A stretch of 64,000 nucleotides of DNA from Polaromonas sp. (GTDB lineage: Bacteria; Pseudomonadota; Gammaproteobacteria; Burkholderiales; Burkholderiaceae_C), in assembly GCA_013298815.1 (NCBI GenBank), contig JAAFJF010000001.1, positions 124,001 to 188,000 of the forward strand, written 5' to 3'. Below the pieces are notes generated by a model. The model had not been told where the DNA came from. It saw only the letters and a list, made by a program, of their open reading frames with translations, and made no database searches. The position numbers and the translations under genes are program-made. Positions 36,290 to 47,468 of the stretch are shown one piece after another; positions within the stretch are counted from its first letter, which is position 1; each line of letters opens with the position of its first letter.

Positions 36290-36442
36290 ATCCCCCTCAA
36301 TCCCCCTTTTTCAAAGTGGGAAGACTATTGCCAAGGTCACTTTTTACGACTCAATTTTCTTGCTAGAAAACAAACCAAAACCGCTTTTCCGTTTGTGACT
36401 TGTCCCCCACTTTGAAAAAGGGGGGCTAGGGGGGATTTAAAC
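36284..36442. repeat. MITE-like element with long inverted ends
   Basis: The left arm (36284-36320, GGTTAAATCCCCCTCAATCC onward) and the right arm (36404-36442) are inverted copies of about 37 bp with few mismatches, each ending in TTTTTCAAAGTGGG on its own strand. The interior of about 83 bp has no coding sequence. It lies between the convergent ends of gntK and metH. It may be a non-autonomous mobile element; similar C-rich AAATCCCCC repeats occur in many bacterial genomes. It would also fold as a strong two-way terminator. Confidence 0.75.
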
Positions 36443-36457
36443 CTGACAAGTTAAACC

Positions 36458-39283
36458 CTACAAGTTAGGTGCAAGAAGCCGAGACAACTCTTTTTCATCC
36501 GCGCCCCGCCGCGCAACCATGTCTTTCAACTGGTCATCGCCAATCTTACCGACGTTGAAGTAAGTTGCGTCAGGATGCGCCATGAAGAAGCCGCTGACAC
36601 TGGCCGCTGGCAGCATCGCCAAACTCTCGGTCAAGCTCATGCCAATGTCTTGGCACTGCAGCAGCTCAAACATCTCAGCTTTGACACTGTGGTCTGGGCA
36701 AGCTGGGTAGCCAGGGGCAGGGCGGATGCCTTTATATTTTTCGGCAATCAGCTCTTCAGCCGTCAAGCTCTCGTCGGTTGCATAACCCCACAAATCTGTC
36801 CGTGCGCGCTGGTGCATGCATTCTGCAAAGGCTTCCGCCAAGCGGTCGGCGAGGGCTTTGAGCATGATGCTGGAGTAGTCGTCCAAATCCGCCTGAAACG
36901 CTTTTTCTTTCTTCTCTGCGCCTATGCCGGCTGTAACAGCGAATAAGCCGATGTAATCTTGCTTGCCTTCCTTATCGCCTGCTTTTGGCGCAATGAAGTC
37001 TGCCAAGCAACGCGAAGGCCGCATCACACCGTCGATCATCTGCTTCTCAGTCTGCTGACGCAGGCCGTACCAAGTCATCGCCACCTCGGTGCGGGTTTCG
37101 TCGGTGTAGATTTCGATGTCGTCGTCGTTGACGGTGTTAGCGGGGTAAAACGCCACCACGCCATTGGCCTGCAGCCAGCGCCCTTCGATCAGGCGCTTGA
37201 GCATGCGCTTGCCGTCGGACAAGACGCGCACCGCCTCGGTGCCGACAATCTCGTCCTTCAAAATCGCAGGATACGGTCCGGCCAAATCCCAGGTCTGGAA
37301 GAACGGACCCCAGTCGATGTAATTCGCCAGCTCCATCAAATCGAAGTTTTTGAAGACGCGGCGGCCTATGAATTTTGGCGTAGGCGGGGTGTAGTTGTCC
37401 CAATCAATCGGGGTTTTGTTGGCACGCGCTTGGGCGATTGGCCAGAGTGGAACCTGCTTTTTATTCGCGTGCTGCAGCCTCACTTTGTCGTAATCGGCAT
37501 TGAGTTCGGCGATATACGCGCTGGCTTGGTCACTGAGCAAACTCTGCGCCACGCCCACGCTGCGGGAGGCATCCGGCACATAAACCACAGGTCCTTCGTA
37601 ATGCGGCGCGATTTTGACAGCCGTGTGGACACGCGAGCAAGTCGCCCCGCCGATCAAGAGTGGAATCTTCTTCATGCGGAAATAGTCGTCTTTCTGCATC
37701 TCTGCGGCGACATATTGCATTTCTTCCAAGCTCGGGGTGATCAACCCCGACAAGCCGACGATATCCACGCCCTCGACTTTGGCACGCGCCAAAATCTCGT
37801 GGCAGGGCACCATCACGCCGAGGTTGATGACCTCGAAGTTGTTGCATTGCAGCACCACGGTGACGATGTTTTTGCCGATGTCATGCACATCGCCCTTGAC
37901 GGTGGCGATGATGATTTTGCCTTTGGCCTTGACGTCTTCACCGGCCTCGGCCTGCAAGCGTTTTTCTTCCTCGATATACGGAATCAAATGGGCCACGGCG
38001 GACTTCATCACGCGGGCGGATTTGACCACTTGCGGCAAAAACATCTTGCCCTGACCAAACAAATCGCCAACCACGTTCATACCGTCCATCAACGGGCCTT
38101 CGATGACGTGCAACGGGCGGCCGCCCTTGGCCAGCACGATTTGGTAGGCTTCTTCGGTGTCTTCGGTGATGAAGTCGGTGATGCCGTGCACCAGCGCGTG
38201 GCTCAAGCGGGCGTTGACGCTGACTGGCGCATCCACCGTGCCGCGCCAAGCCAGCTTTTGGCTGTCGTCCTTGGCTGCGCCTTTGGCGGATTCGGCGACT
38301 TCAATCAGCCGCTCACCCGCATCTAGCCGCGCTTCGCCTTCTTTGTAGTTCGGCGTGCGGTTCAAAACGACGTCTTCGACGCGCTCTTTCAAAATTGGCT
38401 CTAAATCGTCATACACGCCCACCATACCGGCGTTGACGATGCCCATGTCCATGCCCGCCGCGATGGCGTGGTACAAAAACACGGTGTGAATGGCCTCGCG
38501 CACGGCATCGTTGCCGCGGAAGCTGAAGGACACGTTGGAGACGCCGCCCGACACCTTGGCACCCGGCAGGTTTTGCTTGATCCAGCGGGTCGCGTTGATG
38601 AAATCGACCGCGTAGTTGTTGTGCTCTTCAATGCCAGTGGCAATGGCGAAGATGTTCGGGTCAAAAATGATGTCTTCCGGCGGGAAATCCACCGTGTCGA
38701 CCAGCAATCGGTAGGCGCGTTCGCAAATCTCGATTTTGCGTTCGTAGGTGTCGGCTTGGCCCTTTTCGTCAAACGCCATCACCACCGCCGCCGCGCCGTA
38801 GCGTCGTAATAGTTTGGCTTGATACAAAAACTGCGCCTCGCCCTCTTTCATGCTGATGGAGTTCACCACCGCTTTGCCCTGCACGCAGCGCAGCCCAGCC
38901 TCAATCACGCTCCATTTGGAGCTGTCAATCATCACAGGCACGCGGGAGATATCGGGCTCAGACGCCATCAGATTCAAAAACTTTACCATCGCCGCTTGGC
39001 TGTCCAGCATGGCTTCGTCCATATTGACGTCGATGATCTGCGCGCCGTTTTCAACTTGCTGCCGCGCGACAGACAGCGCTTGCTCAAACTCGCCATTCAA
39101 AATCATGCGCGCAAAAGCCTTGGAGCCCGTGACGTTGGTGCGCTCGCCCACGTTGACAAACAAGGTTTTCGCGTCAATAAATATCGGCTCTAACCCAGAC
39201 AGGCGCATAGGCTGTATCTTGCTGTGGTCAACAAGGTTATCAGAAACAATAGTTTGTGTTGAAGTTGTCGAAACGGTCGTCAT
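36458..39283 (-). CDS. metH: Cobalamin-dependent methionine synthase, MetH C-terminal subunit
   Basis: A 941-residue protein with the pterin-binding domain ([18 protein letters not shown]), the cobalamin cap and binding domain ([11 protein letters not shown], the DxHxxG motif, then [14 protein letters not shown]) and the S-adenosylmethionine activation domain ([13 protein letters not shown]). The N-terminal homocysteine-binding domain is absent. This is the split form common in Burkholderiales, where a separate gene carries that domain, and not a truncation. An SAH riboswitch precedes it. Confidence 0.95.
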   Translation of the reverse strand: MTTVSTTSTQTIVSDNLVDHSKIQPMRLSGLEPIFIDAKTLFVNVGERTNVTGSKAFARMILNGEFEQALSVARQQVENGAQIIDVNMDEAMLDSQAAMVKFLNLMASEPDISRVPVMIDSSKWSVIEAGLRCVQGKAVVNSISMKEGEAQFLYQAKLLRRYGAAAVVMAFDEKGQADTYERKIEICERAYRLLVDTVDFPPEDIIFDPNIFAIATGIEEHNNYAVDFINATRWIKQNLPGAKVSGGVSNVSFSFRGNDAVREAIHTVFLYHAIAAGMDMGIVNAGMVGVYDDLEPILKERVEDVVLNRTPNYKEGEARLDAGERLIEVAESAKGAAKDDSQKLAWRGTVDAPVSVNARLSHALVHGITDFITEDTEEAYQIVLAKGGRPLHVIEGPLMDGMNVVGDLFGQGKMFLPQVVKSARVMKSAVAHLIPYIEEEKRLQAEAGEDVKAKGKIIIATVKGDVHDIGKNIVTVVLQCNNFEVINLGVMVPCHEILARAKVEGVDIVGLSGLITPSLEEMQYVAAEMQKDDYFRMKKIPLLIGGATCSRVHTAVKIAPHYEGPVVYVPDASRSVGVAQSLLSDQASAYIAELNADYDKVRLQHANKKQVPLWPIAQARANKTPIDWDNYTPPTPKFIGRRVFKNFDLMELANYIDWGPFFQTWDLAGPYPAILKDEIVGTEAVRVLSDGKRMLKRLIEGRWLQANGVVAFYPANTVNDDDIEIYTDETRTEVAMTWYGLRQQTEKQMIDGVMRPSRCLADFIAPKAGDKEGKQDYIGLFAVTAGIGAEKKEKAFQADLDDYSSIMLKALADRLAEAFAECMHQRARTDLWGYATDESLTAEELIAEKYKGIRPAPGYPACPDHSVKAEMFELLQCQDIGMSLTESLAMLPAASVSGFFMAHPDATYFNVGKIGDDQLKDMVARRGADEKELSRLLAPNL

Positions 39284-39310
39284 GGCTCACCTAGCAAAGA
39301 ATCGTTAAAA

Positions 39311-39410
39311 GCTGGTGAACGCCGTTAGTCACCTCGGAATAAGAGGCAGCAACCCAAGCCTGACGCCGCACAATAAATGCAGGCGCTGCAGCGCTCCTTG
39401 AGTTGGGCTT
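39311..39410 (-). ncRNA. S-adenosylhomocysteine (SAH) riboswitch
   Basis: On the minus strand the leader contains AAGGAGCGCTGCAGCG, then CAGGCTTGGG, then a CCTC-loop-GAGG hairpin, and finally TAACGGCGTTCACC, the conserved parts of the SAH riboswitch in order. It ends about 28 nt before the metH ATG. Known biology: this class raises expression of SAH-recycling and methionine-cycle genes when SAH accumulates, and occurs upstream of metH in beta- and gammaproteobacteria. Confidence 0.92.
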
Positions 39411-39494
39411 ATTTTACTAGAAGAACAGTTGATCAATGATTTCGAATGAAGAAGGCTAACGATGCGGTAGCGCGATTTTTATTTTTCGACTTTT

Positions 39495-39730
39495 TTAGGA
39501 TAACTTTGTTGATAAGTTTCTAACAAAACACTAGTTATCCACAGATTAGTCACTATTCCAGAAGTTATCCAGAATCGCGTGACACCAAAATAGCGCCCTT
39601 ACCCACACCCGCACCTGCTGCCTAAGTGCTTGATGTGATTCAGATTTAACCCCTTATCCACAAAAAAGCGCCGCCCTTACTACTACTACTATCTTAATAT
39701 AAAGACTTAGAAGAATAAGAGAACAAGAAG
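39495..39730 (+). other. Candidate chromosomal replication origin (oriC)
   Basis: DnaA boxes: TTATCAACA on the minus strand (39507-39515), TTATCCACA (39535-39543), TTATCCAGA (39565-39573) and TTATCCACA (39654-39662), with a weaker TTATCCTAA on the minus strand at 39495-39503. After the last perfect box comes a GC-rich spacer (GCGCCGCCC), four CTA repeats in TTACTACTACTACTATC (from 39677) and an AT-rich stretch. Box, GC spacer, DnaA-trios and AT-rich DNA in that order is the described basal origin unwinding system. The flanking metH gene points away from it. Confidence 0.75.
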
Positions 39731-39800
39731 TGCGGGCACGGTTTGGGTGATTTGCATGAGGGTTTTTTGTCGTATTTTGCTAAAAAAAAGTAGTCAAAGT

Positions 39801-39850
39801 TACTATATTTTTTATAGCTGCTTAGGCAATAAATACGCCGACTAGATGCA
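39801..39850 (+). repeat. Dispersed palindromic repeat at left edge of restriction island
   Basis: ACTATATTTTTTATAGCTGC, then TTAGGCAATAAATACGCCG, then ACTAGATG. The first 20 bases are identical to those of the copy at 42936, in the same orientation. Confidence 0.9.
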
Positions 39851-39994
39851 TATTTATAGGGTAAAAATGATAAAAAAGTGCGATTCGACTGCTTTTAAAG
39901 AATACCGTTAATCGAAAAGTACATTTATGATTTACAGGGATCTTTCATTTAAATTTTACAAAGAGACTGTTTATTTTTACAGAGGGACAAAAAT

Positions 39995-40015
39995 AGGACA
40001 AATGTCCTGTATTAT
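39995..40015 (+). promoter_or_regulatory. Promoter and inverted repeat of the restriction-modification system
   Basis: AGGACA-AA-TGTCCT (39995-40008) is a perfect inverted repeat directly before a -10-like TATTAT (40010-40015). The ATG follows 8 bp later without a ribosome-binding site, so the transcript is probably leaderless. The methyltransferase has its own N-terminal helix-turn-helix, which could bind this repeat and repress the gene, as known for M.EcoRII-type enzymes. Confidence 0.6.
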
Positions 40016-40023
40016 TCCCGCCG

Positions 40024-41292
40024 ATGAACTCTTCTATTTCAACTGCTGACCATTCTGCAGCTCTCGCTTATTTAGCTGCAGCTCGTAAAACTCATTCTCA
40101 GGAAGCTATTGCAAAACATCTAAATTTCAGCGCTCGACATATCCGTCGCTGGGAAAATGGTGAAGTATTGCCACCCGAAAATATCGTTGCTGAGTTGCAA
40201 AAGTTTCTAAACTTCGGTATTCCGGCTGTTACAAAAGGAACATTCAAATTCGCAGACCTGTTTGCGGGTATTGGCGGAATTCGAATGGCTTTCGAAGCAA
40301 TTGGCGGTGAATGCGTTTTTACGAGTGAGTGGGATTCATTTGCTCAGAAAAGCTACGCCATGAACTTTTCAACAGATCATGAGATGAACAGCGACATCAC
40401 GCAAATACATGAAGATGACATCCCAGACCATGACGTATTGATTGGCGGCTTTCCATGTCAGCCATTTTCAATTGCTGGCGTTTCGAAGAAAAACTCTCTT
40501 GGTAAAGCGCATGGTTTTTCCGATGAAACGCAAGGCACCTTATTTTTTGATGTAGCGCGAATCATTGCAAAAAAACGCCCACGTGCATTCATGCTCGAAA
40601 ACGTCAAAAATCTTAAATCGCATGACAAAGGCCGTACTTTTGACGTCATTTACAAGACGTTAACCGAAGATCTGGGCTATCACGTGACTTACAGCGTGAT
40701 AGATGGCGCTCATTTTGTCCCTCAACACCGTGAACGAATCATTATTGTGGGTTTCCGCGATGAAGTTGACTTTGACGTGAAAGGCATCGAATTACCAGGA
40801 AAAGGTGATCATTTATTAAGCAAAATCATCCATACAAAAACTGACGAACCGTTTCTAGAGTGGGATGGCTCTAATTATTTCGATCATTCAAAAAAGAAGG
40901 TGCTTGATAAATACACCTTAACTGACAATCTTTGGTTGTATTTGCAAAACTACAAGAAAAAGCACAGCGCAGCAGGTAACGGCTTTGGTTTTGGTTTGGT
41001 AACGCCTGAAAGTGTTACACGAACCTTGTCAGCTAGATATTACAAAGACGGCTCTGAAATTTTATTCAGTCAAGGGGCTAAAAAGAACCCTCGACGATTA
41101 ACACCACGTGAGTGTGCGCGTCTTATGGGATTTCCTGATACTTTCAAAATTAATGTTTCTGATACCCGTGCGTATAAGCAGTTTGGTAATTCAGTAGTAG
41201 TACCAGTTATGGAAAAAGTTGCACAGGCTATGCAACCATTCATTTTGCAAGAAGAAGTCAAGAAGCCACGTTTCACACGCGCCAAAGTCTAA
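40024..41292 (+). CDS. DNA cytosine-5 methyltransferase, Dcm/EcoRII-like, with N-terminal HTH
   Basis: A 422-residue C5 methyltransferase. Residues about 10-65 form an XRE-like helix-turn-helix (THSQEAIAKHLNFSARHIRR, then WENGEVLPP). The catalytic part has motif I FADLFAGIGGIRMAFEAIGG, motif IV GGFPCQPFS with the catalytic Cys, motif VI ENVKNL, motif VIII QHRERI and motif X FGNSVVVPV. The target region SVTRTLSARYYKDGSEIL is almost that of Dcm, so CCWGG is the expected site. The region is AT-rich compared with its neighbours, indicating transfer. Confidence 0.93.
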   Translation: MNSSISTADHSAALAYLAAARKTHSQEAIAKHLNFSARHIRRWENGEVLPPENIVAELQKFLNFGIPAVTKGTFKFADLFAGIGGIRMAFEAIGGECVFTSEWDSFAQKSYAMNFSTDHEMNSDITQIHEDDIPDHDVLIGGFPCQPFSIAGVSKKNSLGKAHGFSDETQGTLFFDVARIIAKKRPRAFMLENVKNLKSHDKGRTFDVIYKTLTEDLGYHVTYSVIDGAHFVPQHRERIIIVGFRDEVDFDVKGIELPGKGDHLLSKIIHTKTDEPFLEWDGSNYFDHSKKKVLDKYTLTDNLWLYLQNYKKKHSAAGNGFGFGLVTPESVTRTLSARYYKDGSEILFSQGAKKNPRRLTPRECARLMGFPDTFKINVSDTRAYKQFGNSVVVPVMEKVAQAMQPFILQEEVKKPRFTRAKV

Positions 41293-41310
41293 TTTTCATG
41301 GAGTAATGCT

Positions 41311-41589
41311 ATGCAAACACAATCACGTATTCCTCAACTATTGAATAATTCATATTCTTCAATGAACGACTGGTTTTCAAAGATGCAAGCTAACGGTTTA
41401 CTTTTTCATCCAGAAGACCGTGCTGGTGATATTGTTGAAATCGTCTCGGGTAAACCTATCTTTTCAGCCAAAGAATGTACGGAGTTAGATCAGATTATTG
41501 ACGCCATGTTTGAAAAACATGGTGAAAAAGTTTGTGATGCTGCCTATAAATACGTGCATGAAGAGTTTTTACAAATGATCACTCATTGA
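41311..41589 (+). CDS. Unknown 92-residue protein in the restriction operon
   Basis: I do not recognise this protein. It has no membrane segment and no clear helix-turn-helix. It is acidic in the second half (SAKECTELDQIIDAMFEKHG) and probably helical. It lies between the methyltransferase (18 bp) and the nuclease (about 50 bp) with a GGAG ribosome-binding site, so it is likely translated as part of the system. Possible roles are regulator or partner of either enzyme; none is shown by the sequence. Confidence 0.7.
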   Translation: MQTQSRIPQLLNNSYSSMNDWFSKMQANGLLFHPEDRAGDIVEIVSGKPIFSAKECTELDQIIDAMFEKHGEKVCDAAYKYVHEEFLQMITH

Positions 41590-41638
41590 TTTGTCCGTTA
41601 CCATCCTTCTTATCATGCGTTGATTAAAAGGGTGGTAA

Positions 41639-42934
41639 ATGGATTTTCAAACCATCGCGCAATTAGAAGCGCGTTTTTCTGACTTAGGTGCTACACGAAT
41701 TTTTTGTAAACATCTTTCAGAGAATGACAATACGAAGCAACAAATTTACTTGGGAGGTAATTTTGAAGTTTTATCTTTTTTCCCATTTGGTGACATAACT
41801 GCTTTTTCAGAATTAAAAGACCCTAACTTTAAAGCACCGTTAGAGTTTTTTTGGGTTAACCAAAGTATTACCGAAAAGGCTGATGGAGCACAGCTTATTT
41901 TGTATCCCAAATACCCAGAAGTTCGACTATCTGGTTTTTTAGCCGGATGCAAATCTGCACCGTCAAAGTATCTTCAACCAATCCCAAAGGAATTGCGTGA
42001 TAAAAAAGACGGCAGATTTCTAATTTTTGGGACTACTGCAGACGGTAAAACATTGGCGTATCTTGCGCCAGAATTTTCTTCATTGGCCAATGAAATTTCA
42101 ATTAAGTTTTTATCTGTGCCACCTGACGGTTTGTTTTTAGAACTCACTGTGCCAGTTGGCTCAAATCAGAACAAAGTACTAGTAATGAATGCTTTAAGAG
42201 ATATTCAATTACGGGGATTTCATGATTCTTGTCGAAGGAACAAGCTTGGTGAAATCATTCCTTATGCAGCTACAAACGGTGGTGGTTACACCTTGGAGGC
42301 GCTTTTAGGAATTACGCCAAATGGTGATGCTGAGCCTGATTATTTGGGTTGGGAAATAAAGTCGTATAGCAGCAGCAAAATTACATTGATGACACCAGAA
42401 CCAAGAGGTGGCTTTTATGGGAAACAAGGTGCAAAAGCTTTTGTAGAACGTTATGGCCACGATTCTGGCGGAGGTTCGATGTATTTCACTGGTTTGCATA
42501 AAGTTGGGTTAGTTTCTGAGAAAACCGGTTTGATCATGCTAATTCAAGGCTTTGATCCGTTGAACCCAAAGAAGATGGACGTGGATGGAAATGTCGTACT
42601 TATAGATGGAAAAGGTAATGAGGCGGCGTCATGGTCGTTTACTGAGTTGCTTTCACACTGGAATCGAAAGCATGCTTTTGCAGCTTATGTGCCTTACACG
42701 GCTCAAAAAGTCCCTGCGGCATACAAATACAACAATCCCGTACTGATGTGTGAACATACTGATTTTCTGAGGTATTTAAACGCACTGTGCAATGGATCAA
42801 TCGTTTTCGATCCTGGTTCTAAAGTAACAGATGCAAATACACCAAACTCTAAAATAAAGGCTAGAAGTCAATTTAGAATTAATCTTGCAAACTTAAATCA
42901 ATTGTATGAAAAATTAATACCAGAAATGCTATAA
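41639..42934 (+). CDS. MvaI/BcnI-family type II restriction endonuclease
   Basis: A 431-residue protein. The C-terminal half is MvaI/BcnI-like: RGFHDSCRRNKLGEIIPYAA, TNGGGYTLEALLGITPNGDA and the catalytic EPDYLGWEIKSY (D...ExK), then MTPEPRGGFYGKQGAKAF. MvaI cuts CCWGG, which fits the adjacent Dcm-like methyltransferase. MvaI itself is about 246 residues, so the N-terminal ~180 residues are an extra domain of unknown role. The start is GTG/ATG near 41639. It ends 1 bp before a dispersed repeat. Confidence 0.85.
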   Translation: MDFQTIAQLEARFSDLGATRIFCKHLSENDNTKQQIYLGGNFEVLSFFPFGDITAFSELKDPNFKAPLEFFWVNQSITEKADGAQLILYPKYPEVRLSGFLAGCKSAPSKYLQPIPKELRDKKDGRFLIFGTTADGKTLAYLAPEFSSLANEISIKFLSVPPDGLFLELTVPVGSNQNKVLVMNALRDIQLRGFHDSCRRNKLGEIIPYAATNGGGYTLEALLGITPNGDAEPDYLGWEIKSYSSSKITLMTPEPRGGFYGKQGAKAFVERYGHDSGGGSMYFTGLHKVGLVSEKTGLIMLIQGFDPLNPKKMDVDGNVVLIDGKGNEAASWSFTELLSHWNRKHAFAAYVPYTAQKVPAAYKYNNPVLMCEHTDFLRYLNALCNGSIVFDPGSKVTDANTPNSKIKARSQFRINLANLNQLYEKLIPEML

Positions 42935-42935
42935 A

Positions 42936-42981
42936 TCACTATATTTTTTATAGCTGCATAAGCAATAAATACGCTGGCTAC
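42936..42981 (+). repeat. Dispersed palindromic repeat after the restriction endonuclease
   Basis: ACTATATTTTTTATAGCTGC, then ATAAGCAATAAATACGCTGG, then CTA. It lies immediately after the endonuclease stop and is a direct repeat of the copy at 39801. Confidence 0.9.
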
Positions 42982-43093
42982 ACACTGATTTATTTATAAT
43001 ATAAGAATATTTTTATCAAAAATAAATAAAAAATTAACTTGCGAAATTACCATATTTTTGATAAAATTACTGTATAAAAAAACAGAGGTAAAT

Positions 43094-43333
43094 ATGATTA
43101 AAAAAGGTGATCGCATAGACATACTTCCTCAATGGCAAGACGCTGGGGATGCAAACTACGTTTGGGTGGCAACAGACGATGAAGAAAATGGACGAATCAC
43201 TATTTGTCCAATCAGTATGCCTATTTCAATCAAGCCGCGCTCTACGGTTGATGTCAACATGATTACGCTGCGTGAAGCTGGGTTTGCTTCAAACATATTA
43301 AATAAGCGCGCGCTTTCACTACAAATAACATAG
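43094..43333 (+). CDS. Unknown 79-residue protein between two repeat copies
   Basis: I do not recognise this protein. It begins MIKKGDRIDILPQWQDAGD and ends SNILNKRALSLQIT; it looks like a small beta-rich soluble protein with no membrane segment. AGAGGT precedes the ATG at good spacing. The stop codon is supplied by the ATAGC end of a dispersed-repeat copy. It is AT-rich like the restriction genes and sits between two repeats in the same orientation, as a one-gene cassette. Confidence 0.65.
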   Translation: MIKKGDRIDILPQWQDAGDANYVWVATDDEENGRITICPISMPISIKPRSTVDVNMITLREAGFASNILNKRALSLQIT

Positions 43334-43362
43334 CAGACTAGGCAATAAATACGCCGGCTAGA
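43329..43362 (+). repeat. Dispersed palindromic repeat, shortened copy
   Basis: ACATAGCAGACTAGGCAAT, then AAATACGCCGGCTAG. The hairpin end is missing. It overlaps the last codons and stop of the 79-residue gene and is followed by AGCCATATTTGACTCATAA, a flank shared in part with the lnt copy. Confidence 0.85.
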
Positions 43363-43386
43363 GCCATATTTGACTCATAAAAAAGA

Positions 43387-43411
43387 AAAAGCCCTCGATT
43401 GAGGGCTTTTT
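43387..43411. terminator. Two-way Rho-independent terminator
   Basis: AAAAGCCCTC and GAGGGCTTTT form a 10-bp stem with a GATT loop, with A- and T-runs on both sides. It lies between the 79-residue gene and the convergent gyrB. Confidence 0.9.
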
Positions 43412-43434
43412 GCTGTGTTTGACGCGCTAGAAAA

Positions 43435-46249
<2,815 letters not shown>

Positions 46250-46259
46250 AATTCAAGGG

Positions 46260-47366
46260 TTAAATCCGCATCGGCATCACCACGTATTTGAACGAGGTGT
46301 TGTCAGGAATGGTCAACAACGCCGAGCTGTTGCCGTCAGACAATTCCAGCTTCACCATCTCTTGCGTCATGTTGCTCAGGGCGTCGATGAGGTAGGTGAC
46401 GTTGAAACCAATTTCGATCTCGTCGCCGCCGTAGTCAATGTCCAGCTCGTCCACAGCTTCTTCCTGCTCGGCGTTGTTGGACGCCACGCGCAGGGTGCCC
46501 GGCTCGATGTTCAGGCGCACGCCTTTGAACTTGTCGCTGGTCAAAATCGCGGTGCGCTGCAGCGATGCCAAGAAAGGCACGCGGCCCAAGATGATGGCGT
46601 TTTTGTGGTTTTTGGGGATAACGCGGTTGTAGTCGGGGAACTTGCCTTCGACCAGCTTGGTCACAAATTCCATGCCTTCAAAGCTGAACTTGGCTTGGTT
46701 GGCGGCGAATTGGAACTCGATGGCGCCTTCTTTGTCGCTGAGCAAGCGCTGCATTTCGATGACAGTTTTGCGCGGCAGGATGACTTCTTGTTTCGGCACT
46801 TCCACATCCAAAGTCGCTGTCGCAAACGCCAGACGGTGGCCGTCGGTGGCGACGATGCTGAGCTGTGTGCCTTCGGCCACGAACAAAATACCGTTGAGGT
46901 AGTAGCGAATGTCGTGTACCGCCATCGCAAAAGCGACTTGACCTAGTAAGTCTTTCAAGACCTTTTGCGGCACGTTGAATGCAGGGCCGAGGTTGGCTGA
47001 TTCTTGCACCAGCGGGAAGTCTTCAGCAGGCAAAGTTTGCAGGGTGAACTTGCTTTTGCCGCCTTTCAAAATCAACTTTGACGCGCTGGATTCTAAAGAG
47101 ACCGATTGATCGCCCGGCATGGTGCGTAAAATGTCGATGACTTTGCGTGCGCCCACGGTGGTGGTGAAGTCGCCAGCGTCGCCGTCAAACTCTGCGCTGG
47201 TGCGGATTTGGATTTCGAGGTCGCTGGTGGTCAACTCAAGGCGGTTGCCGGTTTTGCGGATCAAGACGTTGGCCAAAATCGGCAGCGTGTGACGCCGCTC
47301 GACGATGCCCGCGACGGATTGCAGCGCGGCGAGTACTTTGTCTTGTGTTGCCTTGAGAACGATCAT
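46260..47366 (-). CDS. dnaN: DNA polymerase III sliding clamp (beta subunit)
   Basis: A 368-residue clamp of three tandem domains, with the C-terminal MPMRI that forms part of the protein-binding pocket. Opening residues MIVLKATQDKVLAALQSVAG are family-typical. It follows dnaA by about 100 bp on the same strand and precedes gyrB, the standard order. Confidence 0.97.
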   Translation of the reverse strand: MIVLKATQDKVLAALQSVAGIVERRHTLPILANVLIRKTGNRLELTTSDLEIQIRTSAEFDGDAGDFTTTVGARKVIDILRTMPGDQSVSLESSASKLILKGGKSKFTLQTLPAEDFPLVQESANLGPAFNVPQKVLKDLLGQVAFAMAVHDIRYYLNGILFVAEGTQLSIVATDGHRLAFATATLDVEVPKQEVILPRKTVIEMQRLLSDKEGAIEFQFAANQAKFSFEGMEFVTKLVEGKFPDYNRVIPKNHKNAIILGRVPFLASLQRTAILTSDKFKGVRLNIEPGTLRVASNNAEQEEAVDELDIDYGGDEIEIGFNVTYLIDALSNMTQEMVKLELSDGNSSALLTIPDNTSFKYVVMPMRI

Positions 47367-47468
47367 GTTTGCCTCTTTAAAAATGTGCTTATAAATCTGC
47401 TTTTATATTAGCTTCTACATTAACTTACTATTTTAACCTTTTGCTACCCTAAAACCCTAGCTTTAAAC

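Noticed and set aside
36959-38326. Long plus-strand open frame opposite metH (over 450 codons)
   Set aside because: It is a shadow of metH codon bias in a GC-rich gene; its translation has no recognisable domain and metH is certain.
36458-39283. metH truncated at its N-terminus
   Set aside because: The missing homocysteine domain is normally encoded separately in Burkholderiales; the start is clean and follows a riboswitch.
39801-43362. Prophage, integron or CRISPR explanation for the repeat-bounded island
   Set aside because: No integrase, phage or cas genes are present, the repeats lack attC core sites, and they are dispersed through the window instead of regularly spaced.
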